DNA from: Mycobacterium sp. DL592
GTDB taxonomy: Bacteria > Actinomycetota > Actinomycetes > Mycobacteriales > Mycobacteriaceae
Reading direction: 5' to 3'
Length of the DNA: 64,000 bases
Assembly: GCF_011694515.1 (NCBI RefSeq)
Contig: NZ_CP050192.1
Coordinates: 4,486,521 to 4,550,520 of the forward strand
Position numbers and translations under genes: made by a program. The notes under the pieces were generated by a model. The model was not told where the DNA came from and did no database searches. It saw only the letters and a program-made list of their open reading frames with translations. Position 1 is the stretch's first letter; the number at the start of each line of letters is the position of its first letter. Positions 19,851 to 34,367 of this stretch are shown piece by piece.

Positions 19851-20857
19851 GCGCGTGCCCCCACCAGAAGTTCGGCGGCGACGCGTTCGGCCGTCCACGG
19901 CGCCAGCAGGAATCCGGAACGCCCGTGGCCGGTGGCGACCAGGGTGCGCTCGTCGAGGCGGCCGACGATCGGCAGGTTGTCGGGCGTCATCGGCCGCAGG
20001 CCGGCCGAGCATTCCGCCAGTTCGTACTCGCCGAGGGCGGGCAGCACCTCGCAGGCGTCGTCGAGCAGCTCGCGGACACCGTTGACCGACGGGGCGGTGT
20101 CGCGGCCGTGCTCGTACTGGGTGGCACCGACCACCACGCCGTCGGCGCGCGGCACCAGATAGACCGGCCGGCCGTGCACGCGTGCCCGGATCACCCTGCG
20201 CGGCACCGGCATACAGCCCGGTCGCCACCGCAGCCGCAGCACCTCACCCTTGACCGGCCGCACCGGCAACCCGGGCCACAGCGATGGGGCGTCGATACCG
20301 TTGGCGATGACGACGGTGTCCACGCCGTCGCGGGCGTCGTCGAGGCGCTCGACGGGCCCCGCCCAGCGCACCCCGAGCTGCTCGCAGTGGTCCTGCAGCG
20401 CCTGCACGAGTTTGCGGTTGTCGACCGCGAGTTCGTCCTCGGCGAGGAAACCGTGCCGGATGCCCTGGGCCAGCAGCGGCTCGATATCGCGGGCCGCGGT
20501 GGTGACGGTCACCGGGTAGCCCTGGTCGGTCAGCCAGTCCCCGACGGTACGCAGGTCGGCGGCGTCAGCCCGGTCGACGGCGACCACCAGCGACTCCCGG
20601 GCGGTGACGATGTCGTCGGGCAGACCGTCGAGGAAGCCGTCGTGCCACAGCCGCAGCGACTCCAGGCCGATCGCCAACAACTGGTCCTCACCGGGCCAGC
20701 CCTCACTGCGGGGGGCGAGCATCCCACCGGCCACCCACGAGGCGCCGTGTTGCGGGGCACGATGCACCCGCACCGACAGTCCCGCCTGCGCGGCGCGACG
20801 CGCCACCGCCAGACCGATGACGCCGCCCCCGACGACGCCCAGCGATTCCACCGACAT
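19847..20857 (-). CDS. thiO: Glycine oxidase ThiO
   Basis: A 336-residue FAD-dependent oxidase that makes the imino acetate (dehydroglycine) needed by ThiG. The N-terminal dinucleotide loop is GVVGGGVIGLAVARRAAQAG. The C-terminal part has the D-amino-acid-oxidase-like ECSAGLRPMTPDNLPIVG and ATGHGRSGFLLAPWT. I chose ATG 20857 because GAAAGGG lies 3-9 nt upstream; the frame is open to 20884 but that extends into the riboswitch. It is the first gene of the riboswitch-controlled thiO-thiS-thiG-SGNH operon. Confidence 0.95.
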
Positions 20858-20865
20858 ATCCCTTT

Positions 20866-20958
20866 CGCTTCCCTTCGCCGGCATGACCCGGATCAGGTGG
20901 TGACGGTCTGGAGGTATTGGCCTCCACTCTCAGTCCCGCTCCAGGGACTCCCGTGCCG
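20866..20958 (-). ncRNA. TPP riboswitch controlling thiO-thiS-thiG
   Basis: On the minus strand the motifs run ACGGGAG, GACTGAGAG, CTCCAGACCGTCACCACCTG, TCCGGGTCATGCCGGCG and GAAGGGA, the TPP aptamer core. The aptamer ends about 9 nt before the thiO ATG, so the thiO ribosome binding site lies right at its 3' edge. The 5' edge is about 30 nt from the divergent thiE start, leaving little space for the two promoters. Confidence 0.94.
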
Positions 20959-20988
20959 ACCTTCCACGCTAGCCGCTACCGTCGCGGT

Positions 20989-21672
20989 GTGCACGAACGT
21001 CGAACCAAGCTCGGCTCGAGGCTCTCCGCTGCCCGGCTGTACCTGTGCACCGATGCCCGCCGCGAGCGCGGTGACCTGGCCGAGTTCGCCGACGCGGCAC
21101 TGGCCGGCGGGGTGGACATCATCCAGCTCAGGGACAAGGGCTCGCCCGGCGAGCAGCGGTTCGGGCCGCTGGAGGCCGGCGCCGAGCTGGGTGCGCTGGA
21201 GATCCTGGCCGACGTGGCGCGCCGGCACGGAGCCCTGCTGGCCGTCAACGACCGCGCCGACATCGCCCGTGCCGCCGGTGCCGACGTGCTGCACCTGGGC
21301 CAGGACGACCTGCCGTTGGACGTCGCCCGCGAGATCGTCGGCCCCGACACCGTGATCGGCCGCTCCACGCACGCCTCCGGCGAGGCCGCCCGCGCGCTGA
21401 TGGAGGACGTCGACTACTTCTGCGTGGGACCGTGCTGGCCGACGCCGACCAAACCGGGCCGCCCCGCGCCGGGGCTTGATCTGGTGCGCGAGGTGGCCGG
21501 GATGCGTCCGGACAAGCCGTGGTTCGCCATCGGCGGTATCGACGAGGCGCGCCTGCCCGATGTGCTGGCCGCCGGCGCCCGCCGGGTGGTGGTGGTGCGC
21601 GCGATCACGGCTGCCGCCGATCCGGCCGCGGCGGCGCACCGCCTCGCGTCGGCGCTCAGAACTGCCGGATGA
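20989..21672 (+). CDS. thiE: Thiamine-phosphate synthase ThiE
   Basis: A 227-residue TIM-barrel enzyme that joins HMP-PP and thiazole phosphate into thiamine phosphate. Motifs: [46 protein letters not shown] and WFAIGGI. The start is GTG 20989 ([10 protein letters not shown]), which matches the M. tuberculosis protein; the frame is open further upstream but that part reads through the riboswitch complement. It is divergent from thiO and not preceded by its own riboswitch on this strand. The 3' end overlaps convergent mutT3 by 17 nt. Confidence 0.95.
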   Translation: MHERRTKLGSRLSAARLYLCTDARRERGDLAEFADAALAGGVDIIQLRDKGSPGEQRFGPLEAGAELGALEILADVARRHGALLAVNDRADIARAAGADVLHLGQDDLPLDVAREIVGPDTVIGRSTHASGEAARALMEDVDYFCVGPCWPTPTKPGRPAPGLDLVREVAGMRPDKPWFAIGGIDEARLPDVLAAGARRVVVVRAITAAADPAAAAHRLASALRTAG

Positions 21673-22237
21673 CCTCGACCGGTGCGCACCAGATGAAGAC
21701 GCCGGTCTCGATCTCCACGGTGTGCGCGCCGGGCAGCCGGCAGGCGTCGTGCTCATGAGGCCGCACCTCGGTGATGCGCAACTGCTGCCAGCTCGCGGCG
21801 AAACCGGGGTGCAACGGCAGGTCGGCCACGTCGTCCTCGGCGACCCACCGCAACTCAGAGCTCTCCCGGTTGGGGATGGTGGTCAGCTGTTCGTGCGCAT
21901 CGGCGATGACGGTCGTGTAGGTCCACGAGGTGTCGTCCCGGCCGGCGACGTGCGCGGTGACGATGGTGCTGCGCACGTTGAGCTGTTCGGCGAGCAGCCC
22001 GGCCTCCTCGTGAGCCTCGCGGATGGCGGCCTGCTCGGGAGTCTCGTCGCTGTCGCGGGCGCCGCCCGGCAGGGCCCAGGTGCCGCCCTGGTGGCTCCAT
22101 GGCGCGCGGTGCTGGAGCAGGACCGCCGGGGTCCCGTCGGGGCGGGGCGCACGCAACAACAGCCCCGCGGCGCCGTGCCGGCCCCAGTAGGGCGTGCCGG
22201 TTTCGGACACCACCCAGCCGTCTCCGTCGCCTCGCAC
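21656..22237 (-). CDS. mutT3: Nudix hydrolase MutT3 (8-oxo-dGTP-type)
   Basis: A 193-residue Nudix enzyme. The box G-x5-E-x7-REU-x-EE-x-G-U is complete: [12 protein letters not shown], then [12 protein letters not shown]. Position beside thiE and closeness to M. tuberculosis Rv0413 (MutT3) support a role in sanitising oxidised nucleotides, with dGTP analogues as likely substrates. The start is GTG 22237 ([11 protein letters not shown]); upstream in-frame codons to 22315 are possible but less conserved in my memory of the family. Confidence 0.85.
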   Translation of the reverse strand: MRGDGDGWVVSETGTPYWGRHGAAGLLLRAPRPDGTPAVLLQHRAPWSHQGGTWALPGGARDSDETPEQAAIREAHEEAGLLAEQLNVRSTIVTAHVAGRDDTSWTYTTVIADAHEQLTTIPNRESSELRWVAEDDVADLPLHPGFAASWQQLRITEVRPHEHDACRLPGAHTVEIETGVFIWCAPVEVIRQF

Positions 22238-22364
22238 GCGTTCAGGATAAGCACGCCACGCCGCTACTCGTCGGCCGATCCAGCCCCATCCGTCACAGGT
22301 GCTCTTAGAATTCACTCAGAATGCGCGATAGGGATCCGGGCGAAGGAAATGAGGTCCGCGCGAG

Positions 22365-23683
22365 GTGACCGTTGAGGTGGCGCACCCGTCGACCGAACCA
22401 TTGGCATGGCGGTCGCCGACCGAGCCCGCCCATCCCCGGTGGTGGTTCTTCAAAACCAGCCCGGGACGCATCCTTGCCATCGGCATCATCCTTGCCACCC
22501 TCGGACTGCTGAGCGCCTTCGCGACCTCGACGACGATCAACAATCGGCAGAGCCAGCTGACCACCGTGCTCAACCACACCGAGCCGTTGGCGTTCGCCGC
22601 CGGGCAGCTCTACACCACGCTGTCGGTGGCCGACGCCGCCGCGGCCACCGCGTTCATCGCCGGCTCCGAACCTCGTGCGGTGCGGCAACGCTACGAGCAG
22701 GCGATCACCGACGCGGCCGTCGCGGTGACGCGGGCGGCGAGCGGCCTGACCGACGAGCCGCTGATCGAGCTGCTCGGCCGGATCAACGCCCGGCTGGCGG
22801 TGTACACCGGGCTCATCGAGACGGCGCGCACCAACAACCGGATGGGCAACCCGGTGGGCTCGTCGTACCTGTCGGAGGCCTCGGCCCTGATGCAGCAGCA
22901 GATCCTGCCCGATGCCCAGCAGCTCTACGAGCAGACCTCGGCGCGGGTCGACGCCGAGACCACCGCCTCCACCCGGATTCCGGCGCCGGTGATCGTCGTC
23001 GTCGCGATCACCTTGGTGTTCGGTGCGTTCGCCCACCGCTGGCTGGCGTCGCACACCAAGCGCAGGGTGAACGTCGGCCTGGTGGCCGGTGGGCTGGCGA
23101 TCGTGATCATGATCATCTGGGTGGGCTCGGCGCTGGCCATCTCCACCGCGGGCAGCAGGGCCGCCAAGGGCACCGCGGCCGAATCACTGAAAACAGTGAC
23201 TACCCTGGCGATCACCGCGCAGCAGGCCCGCGCCGACGAGACGCTGTCCCTGATCCGCCGCGGTGACGAAGACCTTCGCAAGCGGTCCTACTACCAGCGC
23301 GTTGAGACGATGCACCAGCAACTGACCGACTACCTCGCCCGCGAGGACGCGATCGACAAGACCGATCTGGCCGGCGCCGACCAGTTGCTGATGAAGTGGC
23401 GCCAGGCCGACGAGCGGATCAACGCCTACATCTCGGTGGGCAACTACCAAGCCGCGACCCAGGTGGCGTTGGGGACCGGCGAGGACGATTCGACGCCCGC
23501 GTTCGACAAGCTCGACGCCGCACTGTCCAGCGGTATCCGGGAGAGCCGCAACCAGTTGCGTAACGACATCCTGTCGGCCCGCCGGGTGTTGTCGGGGACG
23601 ACGGTCGGTGGGGCCGTGCTCTCGATCGGTGCGGCGATGGCGGTGGCGCTGGGGTTGTGGCCGAGGATGAGCGAGTACCGGGG

Positions 23684-23687
<4 letters not shown>
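22365..23687 (+). CDS. glnX: GlnX transmembrane sensor of the PknG pathway
   Basis: A 440-residue membrane protein. A first helix spans about 35-57, then an extracytoplasmic helical domain to ~205, helices near 207-228 and 240-262, a second helical domain to ~408 and a last helix near 410-434. The layout resembles a four-helix-bundle sensor. In M. tuberculosis and M. smegmatis this gene (Rv0412c, GlnX) with GlnH relays external aspartate/glutamate to PknG (established knowledge). The start is GTG 22365. The TGA overlaps the first ATG of glnH. The promoter should lie in the 127-nt gap shared with divergent mutT3. Confidence 0.9.
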
Positions 23688-27006
<3,319 letters not shown>

Positions 27007-27015
27007 CGTGCACAC

Positions 27016-27891
27016 TCAACGGTGTCCGAAACGCTCCCGCAACACCGGATCGTTCTCCCACCACAGCGTCGACGCCCCGGCCTCCGGGGTCGCGGCCAGG
27101 TCGGCATCCACCCGGGCGGCCTTGGCCTTCTCGTCGCGGCCGAGGGCCCGCATGAGGACCAGGATGAACGGAATGCCGACCACGTCGCCGAGGATCCACA
27201 GGATGCCCGCCCCGACGGACTGGTCCACCCGCTGACTCGGGCCCCAGTCCCGGTGCAGCGAGGCGTAATACGGCCCAGCGACGATCGGGCCGAGCCAGAG
27301 CACCACACCGAGCAGGCCGTCGGCCAGGGCCTCCACCACGCTGATCCCGATGGACAGCAGCGGTGAGTACGGCGTGGGCACCGGGTCGGCTTGCAGGCGC
27401 GCATAGAAATACCCGAACCCGATGACCACCAGGACGACTCGCGTCAGCGCCGCCAGCGGTCCCGTCATCGACGCGACGTACCACGGTGTGAGGTAGAGCA
27501 GCCACGGTGTGGCCAACATGGCAACCGAGGTCACGGGCGGCGACAAGGCCACCCGCATCAGCCGGGACTGCAGCGCCCACTCGACCATCCGGCGACCTCG
27601 CTGCGATCCCGCGCGCAGCGCCGTGAACGGCCGTCCGAGCGCCAACAGGAACGGTACGACGAACAACAGCAGGAGGACCTGCAGCGCCCGGACCCAGAAC
27701 AGCACCGGCGCGTAGACGCCCACGGCGCTGGCCACAGCCAGCACCCAGACCACCAGTCCCGTCCCGAAGCAGACGGCCTGGCCGCGGCCCACCGCTGCGC
27801 CCGCGGCTCGCCGGCAACCGAAGTAGACAGCAGCGAGCCCCGCGATCACCGCAAGCGCGAGCGCGTCGAGAGTCCACGACAGCAGGACCAT
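27016..27891 (-). CDS. CtaG/caa3-type cytochrome c oxidase assembly-family membrane protein
   Basis: A 291-residue protein with about seven hydrophobic helices. Family features are the LFWVRALQVLLLLFVVPFLLALGRPF region, a TPWLLYLTPWY segment and DGLLGVVLWLGPIVAGPYYA. Such proteins are annotated as oxidase assembly factors, although copper delivery has not been shown for all. The C-terminal tail (about 40 residues) is charged and cytoplasmic. It converges with pknG 9 nt apart and lies downstream of ackA on the same strand after 61 nt. Confidence 0.8.
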   Translation of the reverse strand: MVLLSWTLDALALAVIAGLAAVYFGCRRAAGAAVGRGQAVCFGTGLVVWVLAVASAVGVYAPVLFWVRALQVLLLLFVVPFLLALGRPFTALRAGSQRGRRMVEWALQSRLMRVALSPPVTSVAMLATPWLLYLTPWYVASMTGPLAALTRVVLVVIGFGYFYARLQADPVPTPYSPLLSIGISVVEALADGLLGVVLWLGPIVAGPYYASLHRDWGPSQRVDQSVGAGILWILGDVVGIPFILVLMRALGRDEKAKAARVDADLAATPEAGASTLWWENDPVLRERFGHR

Positions 27892-27952
27892 GAACCATGA
27901 CGCTACCGTGCATTGCCTGGGAACCAGCCGTGACGTTGCTGTACAACTTGGC

Positions 27953-29119
27953 CTAGATGACGGTCAGGCACTCCCGGGCGATCGCCAGCTCCTCATTGGT
28001 GGGGATCACCAGCACGGTGGTCGGTGACTTGTCGGCCGAGATGAGACGCGCACCGCGCGAGGGGCTTTCGTTGAGGTGCTCGTCGAGTTCGATGCCCAAC
28101 GGAGCCAACCCCGTCAGTGCGTCGCGCCGCACCGACGCGTCGTTCTCCCCCACTCCCGCGGTGAACGTCAGCACGTCGGTGTGGCCGAGGATCGCCAAGT
28201 ATGCGCCGACGTACTTGCGCAGCCGGTGGATGTAGACGTCGTAGGCCAATTGCGCATGCTCGTCGCCGGACTCGATGCGCTGGTGAACCACCCGGAAGTC
28301 GATCTCACCGGCCAGACCGGACATTCCGGAGTGGCGGTTGAGCATCGACTCGATGTCCTCGATGCCCATCCCGGCGGTGCGCGCCAGATAGCTGATGACG
28401 CCGGGGTCGATGTCGCCGGACCGCGTGCCCATCACCAGGCCTTCCATCGGCGTCAGGCCCATCGACGTGTCGACGGGCCGCCCGCCGGCGATGGCTGAGG
28501 CCGACGCGCCGTTGCCGAGGTGCAGCACGATCTGATTCAGCGATTCCGGGGGAACACCGAGGAAGTCGGCCGCCTGCCGACTGACGTACTGATGCGAGGT
28601 GCCGTGGAAGCCGTAGCGGCGAATCTGCCAGCGCGCAGCCAACTCCCGGTCGATCGCGTATGTCGCGGCGGCGGCGGGCAGGTCATGGAAGAACGCGGTG
28701 TCGAACACGGCTACGTGCGGGAGGTCGGGCAGCAACCGGCGAGCCACCTCGATCCCGAGCACGGCCGGCGGGTTGTGCAGGGGGGCCAGCGACGACAGCT
28801 CGCGCAGTTGGTCGAGTACCGACTCGTCGACCACAATCGGGCGGAACAGCTGCTGCCCGCCGTGAACCACCCGGTGGCCGACGGCGACCAGACCGAGGCT
28901 GTCGAGGTCCTGACCGTCTGCGGTCAGGCTGTCGAATGCCAGCCGCAGCGCTGCCTCGTGGTCGGGGACGCCACCGTCGTCGCCGATCCGCTCGACGATG
29001 CCGTGCGCCACGGATTCGCCGGTATCCGGTTGGATGAGTTGGTATTTCAGCGATGAAGATCCGGAGTTGAGGACCAGAACGGTTCCTGATGTCGCCGGCA
29101 CAGCGGCTCCCGTACCCAT
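27953..29119 (-). CDS. ackA: Acetate kinase
   Basis: A 388-residue ASKHA-fold kinase interconverting acetyl phosphate and ADP with acetate and ATP. Signatures: [13 protein letters not shown] near residue 15, [55 protein letters not shown] and [10 protein letters not shown]. The first dozen residues ([12 protein letters not shown]) extend beyond the usual start but ATG 29119 sits 2 nt from the pta stop, which supports it. It works with Pta in acetate overflow and re-use. Gene order fgd1-pta-ackA is as in M. tuberculosis. Confidence 0.97.
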   Translation of the reverse strand: MGTGAAVPATSGTVLVLNSGSSSLKYQLIQPDTGESVAHGIVERIGDDGGVPDHEAALRLAFDSLTADGQDLDSLGLVAVGHRVVHGGQQLFRPIVVDESVLDQLRELSSLAPLHNPPAVLGIEVARRLLPDLPHVAVFDTAFFHDLPAAAATYAIDRELAARWQIRRYGFHGTSHQYVSRQAADFLGVPPESLNQIVLHLGNGASASAIAGGRPVDTSMGLTPMEGLVMGTRSGDIDPGVISYLARTAGMGIEDIESMLNRHSGMSGLAGEIDFRVVHQRIESGDEHAQLAYDVYIHRLRKYVGAYLAILGHTDVLTFTAGVGENDASVRRDALTGLAPLGIELDEHLNESPSRGARLISADKSPTTVLVIPTNEELAIARECLTVI

Positions 29120-29121
29120 CG

Positions 29122-31194
29122 TCAGTCCTCCTGCGCCTGGATCGCGGTGATCGCGACGGTGTTGACGATGTCCTCCACGAGGGCACCTCGGGACAGGTCG
29201 TTGACCGGTTTGTTCAACCCCTGCAGGACGGGTCCGATCGCGATGGCACCCGCGCTGCGCTGCACAGCCTTGTAGGTGTTGTTGCCGGTGTTGAGGTCCG
29301 GGAAGATGAGCACCGTGGCCCGGCCGGCGACCTGCGAGCCGGGCATCTTCGCGGCGGCCACGGTCTCGTCGACGGCGGCGTCGTACTGGATCGGCCCCTC
29401 CACCAGCAGGCTCGGGGCCCGTGTTCGGACGAGTTCGGTTGCAGCGCGGACTTTCTCGACACCGGCTCCGCTGCCGGAGTCACCGGTCGAGTACGACAGC
29501 ATCGCCACCCTGGGTTCGATACCGAACTGGGCGGCGGTGCGCGCCGAGCTGATCGCGATGTCCGCCAGCTGTTCGGCGGTCGGGTCCGGCACGATCGCGC
29601 AGTCCCCGTAGGCGAGCACCCGATCGCTCAGGCACATCAGGAAGATACTCGACACCGTGGACACGTCGGGCTGGGTCTTGATGATCTCGAATGCCGGGCG
29701 CACCGTGTGCGCGGTGGTGTGGGCCGCGCCCGACACCATGCCGTCGACGATGTCGTTGTGCACCAGCATCGTTCCGAAGTATGAGACGTCGTGGATGATC
29801 TCGCGGGCCTGCTCCAGGCTGACCCCCTTCTTCTTGCGAAGCTCGGCATACTGCGCGGCAAACTGGTCGCAGAGCTCGCTGGTGCGCGGATTGAGCACCG
29901 TGGCCGCACTCAGGTCGACACCCAGTTCGGCTGCACGGGAACGGACTTGAGTTTCCTCACCCAGGATCGTCAACTCGGCGACGCCGCGGCGCAGCAGCCG
30001 GCCCGCGGCGCGCAGGATGCGGTCGTCCTCGCCTTCGGGCAGCACGATGCGCTTGAGGTTCGCCCGGGCCCGTTCCATCAGCTGGTGGGTGAACATCTGC
30101 GGGGTGGTCACCGTCGGGATCGGGATGGACAACCGCTCGAGCAGGTCGGCGATGTCGACGTGGTGTTCCATCAGTTCGATGGCGGTGTCGACCTTGCGCT
30201 GCGAAGTGGCCGTCACTCTGCCCCGCGCACCTGCCACCGCGCTCGCGGTCTCGAAGGTGCCCAGGTCGGTCGCGATGATCGGAAGCCGGAGGCCCAGCCC
30301 GGTCACCAGCTCGGCGATACTGCGGTGCAGCGCCAGACCGCCATTGAGGATGACCGCCGACAGCGACGGAAATCCTTCTGCGGCATGGGCGCTCGCGACC
30401 GCCAGGACCACGTCGGAGCGGTCGCCCGGGGTTATGACGGCAACGCCCTCGGTCAGTCGCTCCACGACATGCTCGGCTGTCATACCCGCGACGAGCACGT
30501 CCATCACCTCGCGGCCCAGCAAGGACTCGTCGCCGTGGATCAGCACACCGTCGACCGCGGTGCGCAAGTCGGCCACCGTCGGCGCCACCAGGAGCGGCTC
30601 CTCGGGCAGCACGTAGACATGCGGGCCCAGCCCCTTGCACGCCTGCGCCACGGCATCCATCTGGGCCGGGTCGCACCGGTTGGCCACCACCGCGGCGGTG
30701 TGCGCGTACTGCAAAGCCAGTTCGGCCAGACACAGTTCGACGACCTGGGCCACTTCCCGCGGCGTGCGGTCGCGGGCCCGTACCGAGAGCACAACGGGCG
30801 CGCCGAGGTTGACCGCGATGCGGGCGTTGACGCTCAGTTCGGTCGGAGTGGCGACATCGGTGTAGTCCGACCCGACGATGACCACGGCGTCGCAGCGGGC
30901 CGCCATCGCGTGGTAGCGGTCGACGATGTCGGCGATGGCCCCTTCGGGATCCTCGTGCAGCCGCTGGTAGCTCACCCCGACGCAGTCGTCGTAGCTCAGT
31001 CCCGCATTGCTGTGGGCCAGTAGCAACTCCAGGATGTAGTCGCGGTCCTCACGGCGGGTGATAGGCCGGAACACGCCGGTTTTGGGCACCGTGGCGGTCA
31101 GACGGTGCAGGATGCCCAGCGCGATGGTCGACTTCCCGGTGTCGCCCTCCGGGGAGGCGATGTAGATCGAGGTCGTTGCGCGCGCGGAGGTCAC
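29122..31194 (-). CDS. pta: Phosphate acetyltransferase (long form)
   Basis: A 690-residue three-domain enzyme converting acetyl-CoA and phosphate to acetyl phosphate. The N-terminal BioD-like P-loop domain has [13 protein letters not shown]. The middle DRTGG-type regulatory domain follows. The catalytic PTA domain from about 370 has [59 protein letters not shown] and FPDLNTGN. Start is GTG 31194, 40 nt after the fgd1 stop. The stop nearly abuts ackA. Confidence 0.96.
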   Translation of the reverse strand: MTSARATTSIYIASPEGDTGKSTIALGILHRLTATVPKTGVFRPITRREDRDYILELLLAHSNAGLSYDDCVGVSYQRLHEDPEGAIADIVDRYHAMAARCDAVVIVGSDYTDVATPTELSVNARIAVNLGAPVVLSVRARDRTPREVAQVVELCLAELALQYAHTAAVVANRCDPAQMDAVAQACKGLGPHVYVLPEEPLLVAPTVADLRTAVDGVLIHGDESLLGREVMDVLVAGMTAEHVVERLTEGVAVITPGDRSDVVLAVASAHAAEGFPSLSAVILNGGLALHRSIAELVTGLGLRLPIIATDLGTFETASAVAGARGRVTATSQRKVDTAIELMEHHVDIADLLERLSIPIPTVTTPQMFTHQLMERARANLKRIVLPEGEDDRILRAAGRLLRRGVAELTILGEETQVRSRAAELGVDLSAATVLNPRTSELCDQFAAQYAELRKKKGVSLEQAREIIHDVSYFGTMLVHNDIVDGMVSGAAHTTAHTVRPAFEIIKTQPDVSTVSSIFLMCLSDRVLAYGDCAIVPDPTAEQLADIAISSARTAAQFGIEPRVAMLSYSTGDSGSGAGVEKVRAATELVRTRAPSLLVEGPIQYDAAVDETVAAAKMPGSQVAGRATVLIFPDLNTGNNTYKAVQRSAGAIAIGPVLQGLNKPVNDLSRGALVEDIVNTVAITAIQAQED

Positions 31195-31234
31195 GGGCTA
31201 CAGCATTCCTTAGTCCGCGACGACCGCCAGCGAG

Positions 31235-32245
31235 TTAACCGAGTTTTCGCAATCTCGGTGCCAGATCCTTCTCGAAGAGTTCGAGGAACCGGCGCTGGTC
31301 GTGGCCCGGGGCGTGGAAGACGAGGTGGTTGAGCCCGTACTTGACGTACTCGCCGACCTTCTCGACGGCTTCGTCGGGATCCGAGGAGACGATCCACCGC
31401 TTGGCCACTTGTTCGATCGGCAGCGCGTCGGCGGCTTTCTCCATCTCGATCGGGTCGTCGATCGAATGCTTCTGCTCGGCGGTCAACGACAGCGGCGCCC
31501 AGAAGCGCGTATTCTCCAGCGCCAGTTCGGGATCAGTGTCGTAGGAGATTTTGATCTCGATCATCTTGTCGATGTCGTCGACATTGCGCTCAGCGGCCGC
31601 GGCACCTTCAGCGACGGCGGGCAGCAGCTTCTCGGTGTAGAGCTCCACACCCTTGCCCGAGGTGCAGATGAACCCGTCGCCGGCCCGCCCGGCGTACTTG
31701 GCCACCGCGGGGCCGCCCGCGGCGATGTAGACGGGGACGCCACCCTCGGGCACGTCGTAGATCGACGCACCCTTGAGGTGGTAGTAGTCGCCGTCGAAGT
31801 CGACCCGGTCACCGCGCCACAGCTCGCGCATCAGCCGGACCGACTCGCGCAGCCGGGCGAAGCGCTCCTTGAACTCCGGCCACTCGCCGATGAACCCGGT
31901 GGCGATCTCGTTGAGAGCCTCACCGGTGCCCACCCCGAGGAACACCCGGTCGGGGTACAGGCAGGCCATGGTCGCGAAGGCCTGGGCGATCACGGCGGGG
32001 TTGTAGCGGAAGGTCGGGGTCAACACCGACGTGCCCAGCACGATCCGCTCGGTGCGTTCGCCCACCGCGGTCATCCAGGCCAGCGAGAAGGGGGCGTGGC
32101 CACCTTCGTGCCGCCACGGCTGGAAGTGGTCGCTGACCGTCGCACTGTCCATTCCGTGCGCCTCGGCGAGCACTGCCAGCTCGACCAACTCACGCGGCGC
32201 GAACTGCTCCGCCGACGCCTTGTATCCCAGTTTCAGTTCAGCCAC
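31235..32245 (-). CDS. fgd1: F420-dependent glucose-6-phosphate dehydrogenase
   Basis: A 336-residue luciferase-like TIM-barrel enzyme, exactly the length of M. tuberculosis Fgd1. It oxidises glucose 6-phosphate and reduces coenzyme F420, a hydride source found in mycobacteria. Active-site residues Asp39, His40, Trp44 (SDHFQPW) and Glu109 (GVGTGEALN) are present, as is the ICTSGKG phosphate-binding segment. The ATG is 60 bp from the divergent metallo-hydrolase gene. pta and ackA follow in the same direction. Confidence 0.97.
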   Translation of the reverse strand: MAELKLGYKASAEQFAPRELVELAVLAEAHGMDSATVSDHFQPWRHEGGHAPFSLAWMTAVGERTERIVLGTSVLTPTFRYNPAVIAQAFATMACLYPDRVFLGVGTGEALNEIATGFIGEWPEFKERFARLRESVRLMRELWRGDRVDFDGDYYHLKGASIYDVPEGGVPVYIAAGGPAVAKYAGRAGDGFICTSGKGVELYTEKLLPAVAEGAAAAERNVDDIDKMIEIKISYDTDPELALENTRFWAPLSLTAEQKHSIDDPIEMEKAADALPIEQVAKRWIVSSDPDEAVEKVGEYVKYGLNHLVFHAPGHDQRRFLELFEKDLAPRLRKLG

Positions 32246-32305
32246 ATCTTCGTTTGTACTCCAATGGCCGCGGGACCGGCGGACCAGGGTACATAGACTT
32301 CAGAC

Positions 32306-33040
32306 ATGCCCGCGGCACTGGAAGCCATCACCGACACCGTGCACGTCGCCAGGACCGAGCTGGTGAACTGGACACTGGTCACCGGCGGCGCGGGCGTCAT
32401 GCTGATCGACGCCGGCTTCCCCGGTAGTCGTGACGATGTTCTGACATCGCTGCGCCAGTTGGGATTCGGGCCGTACGATGTGACCGCGATCCTGCTCACG
32501 CACGCCCATGTCGACCACTTCGGCTCGGCGATCTGGTTCGCCAAGGCCCACGGCACACCGGTCTACTGCCACGCCGCCGAAGTGGGGCACTCCAAACGCG
32601 ATTACCTGGAACAGGCCGGTCCCATTGACCTGCTGGCCCACGCCTGGCAGCCGCGCTGGATCAAGTGGTCATTGGAGATCGCAGCCAAGGGTGCTCTGGT
32701 GCGCGCGGGTATCCCCAGCACCGAAGCGCTCACCGACGAGGTCGCCGAGAGGCTGCCCGGCAGGCCACTGGCCGTGCCGACGCCGGGCCACACCGGCGGG
32801 CACTGTTCGTATCTGGTCGACGGCGTGCTGGTCAGTGGCGACGCGCTGGTGACCGGTCATCCACTGGCCCGCCGCCGCGGGCCGCAACTTCTGCCGGGGC
32901 TGTTCAACCATGACGAGCAGGGCTGCGTACGCAGCCTGGCGGCGCTGGCCATGCTGGAGACCGACACGCTGATCCCCGGCCACGGGCCGGTGTGGCGGGG
33001 GCCTATCCGGGAAGCCGTTCGGCAGGCGACACCTGCTTGA
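32306..33040 (+). CDS. Metallo-beta-lactamase-fold hydrolase
   Basis: A 244-residue cytoplasmic hydrolase with a binuclear metal site: His66-x-His68-x-Asp70-His71 in THAHVDHFG, a further His in TPGHTGGH, Asp in SGDALV and His in PGHGPVW. It matches the position of Rv0406c next to fgd1. The substrate is unknown; these proteins are usually thioesterases or lactonases rather than beta-lactamases. A possible -10 (TACATAGACT) lies before the ATG. Its end overlaps the convergent monooxygenase gene by 38 nt. Confidence 0.85.
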   Translation: MPAALEAITDTVHVARTELVNWTLVTGGAGVMLIDAGFPGSRDDVLTSLRQLGFGPYDVTAILLTHAHVDHFGSAIWFAKAHGTPVYCHAAEVGHSKRDYLEQAGPIDLLAHAWQPRWIKWSLEIAAKGALVRAGIPSTEALTDEVAERLPGRPLAVPTPGHTGGHCSYLVDGVLVSGDALVTGHPLARRRGPQLLPGLFNHDEQGCVRSLAALAMLETDTLIPGHGPVWRGPIREAVRQATPA

Positions 33041-34367
33041 GTTCGAGGTTCTCCCGCAGCGTGGCACCGCTGTACTCAGTGCGGAACACGCTGCGCTCCT
33101 GCAGCAGGGGCACCACGGTGTCGACGAACTCGTCGAGGCCATGCGGCGTGAGGTGGGGCACCAGGATGAACCCGTCGCAGGCATCCGACTGCACATAGTG
33201 GTCGATCTCGGCGGCGACGTGGTCGGCGGTGCCGACGAACTGCTGGCGGCTGGTGACGGCGATGACGAGTTCCCGGATGGACAGGTTCTCGGCTTCGGCG
33301 CGTTCGCGCCAGGCAGCGGCCAACGCCTTGGGGTCGCCGTGGCGGACCCGTCCCTGGGTGACCGTGGGATCGTCGGCGGGTTCGACGTCGGGAAGCGGAC
33401 CGTCGGGGTCGTATCCCGACAGATCGCGTTGCCAGACCTGTTCGAGCATCGCGATGGCGGTCTGGGGGCTGACCTGTTGGCTGCGGATGTGGCGGGCCTT
33501 GTCCTCGGCATCGGCGGCACTGTCGCCGAGCACGAATGTCACACCGGGAAACACCTTGAGCTGGTCGGGATCTCGGCCGTTGGCGGCGGCACGGGCTTTG
33601 ACGTCGGCGTAGTAGCGTTGCCCGGCTTCCAGCGTCCCGTGCACGGTGAACAGCGCGTCGGCGTGTTTGGCGCCGAAGTCGCGGCCCTCGTCTGAGTCGC
33701 CGGCCTGCAGCAGGATCGGGTGACCCTGCGGGGTGGCGGGAAGTGTGGCGATGCCGCGGATGTCGAACTGGTGTCCGTGGTGGGTGACGGTGTGAATGCT
33801 GTCGATGTCGAGGTAGACGCCGGCGGCGGTGTCGGCCACGACCGCGCCGGGAGCCCAACTGTCCCAGAACTCCCGGGCGACGGTGACGAACTCTTCGGCG
33901 CGGCGGTACCGGTCGGCATGGTCGAGGAAGCCGCCGCGGCGGAAGTTCTCCCCGGTGAACGCATCCGACGAGGTGACCATGTTCCAGGCTGCCCGCCCGT
34001 CGGACAGGTGGTCGAGGGTGGCGAATTGTCGTGCCACCTCGAAAGGTTCGTTGAAGGTGGTGTTGATGGTTCCGGCCAGGCCGAGATGGTCGGTGACGGC
34101 GGCCAGCGCGGCGAGCACGGTGAAAGTGTCCGGTCGTCCGACGACGTCGAGGTCGTGGATGCGGCCGCGATGCTCGCGCAGCCGCAGCCCTTCGGCGAGG
34201 AAGAAGAAGTCGAACAGCCCACGCTCGGCGGTGCGCGCCAGGTGGATGAAGGAGTCGAAGTCGACTTGGCTGCCCGACGTCGGATCCGACCACACCGTGG
34301 TGTTGTTGACCCCGGGGAAGTGCGCGGCGAGATGAATTTGCTTGCGCTGCTTGCCTTGCCGTGTCAT
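33003..34367 (-). CDS. NtaA/DmoA-type flavin-dependent monooxygenase
   Basis: A 454-residue luciferase-like (LLM) monooxygenase of the NtaA/SnaA/DszA branch, using reduced FMN. Hallmarks: opening QIHLAAHFPGVNN, GLFDFFFLAEGLR, the INTTFNEPFEVARQFATLDHLS block, GRAAWNMVTS, FRRGGFLDHADRY and ILLQAGDSDEGRDF. Such enzymes oxidise N- or S-linked organic compounds (nitrilotriacetate, dimethyl sulfide, dibenzothiophene sulfone). The ATG 34367 overlaps the preceding gene's stop (ATGA). It is last in a four-gene overlapping operon. Confidence 0.88.
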   Translation of the reverse strand: MTRQGKQRKQIHLAAHFPGVNNTTVWSDPTSGSQVDFDSFIHLARTAERGLFDFFFLAEGLRLREHRGRIHDLDVVGRPDTFTVLAALAAVTDHLGLAGTINTTFNEPFEVARQFATLDHLSDGRAAWNMVTSSDAFTGENFRRGGFLDHADRYRRAEEFVTVAREFWDSWAPGAVVADTAAGVYLDIDSIHTVTHHGHQFDIRGIATLPATPQGHPILLQAGDSDEGRDFGAKHADALFTVHGTLEAGQRYYADVKARAAANGRDPDQLKVFPGVTFVLGDSAADAEDKARHIRSQQVSPQTAIAMLEQVWQRDLSGYDPDGPLPDVEPADDPTVTQGRVRHGDPKALAAAWRERAEAENLSIRELVIAVTSRQQFVGTADHVAAEIDHYVQSDACDGFILVPHLTPHGLDEFVDTVVPLLQERSVFRTEYSGATLRENLELKQVSPAERLPG

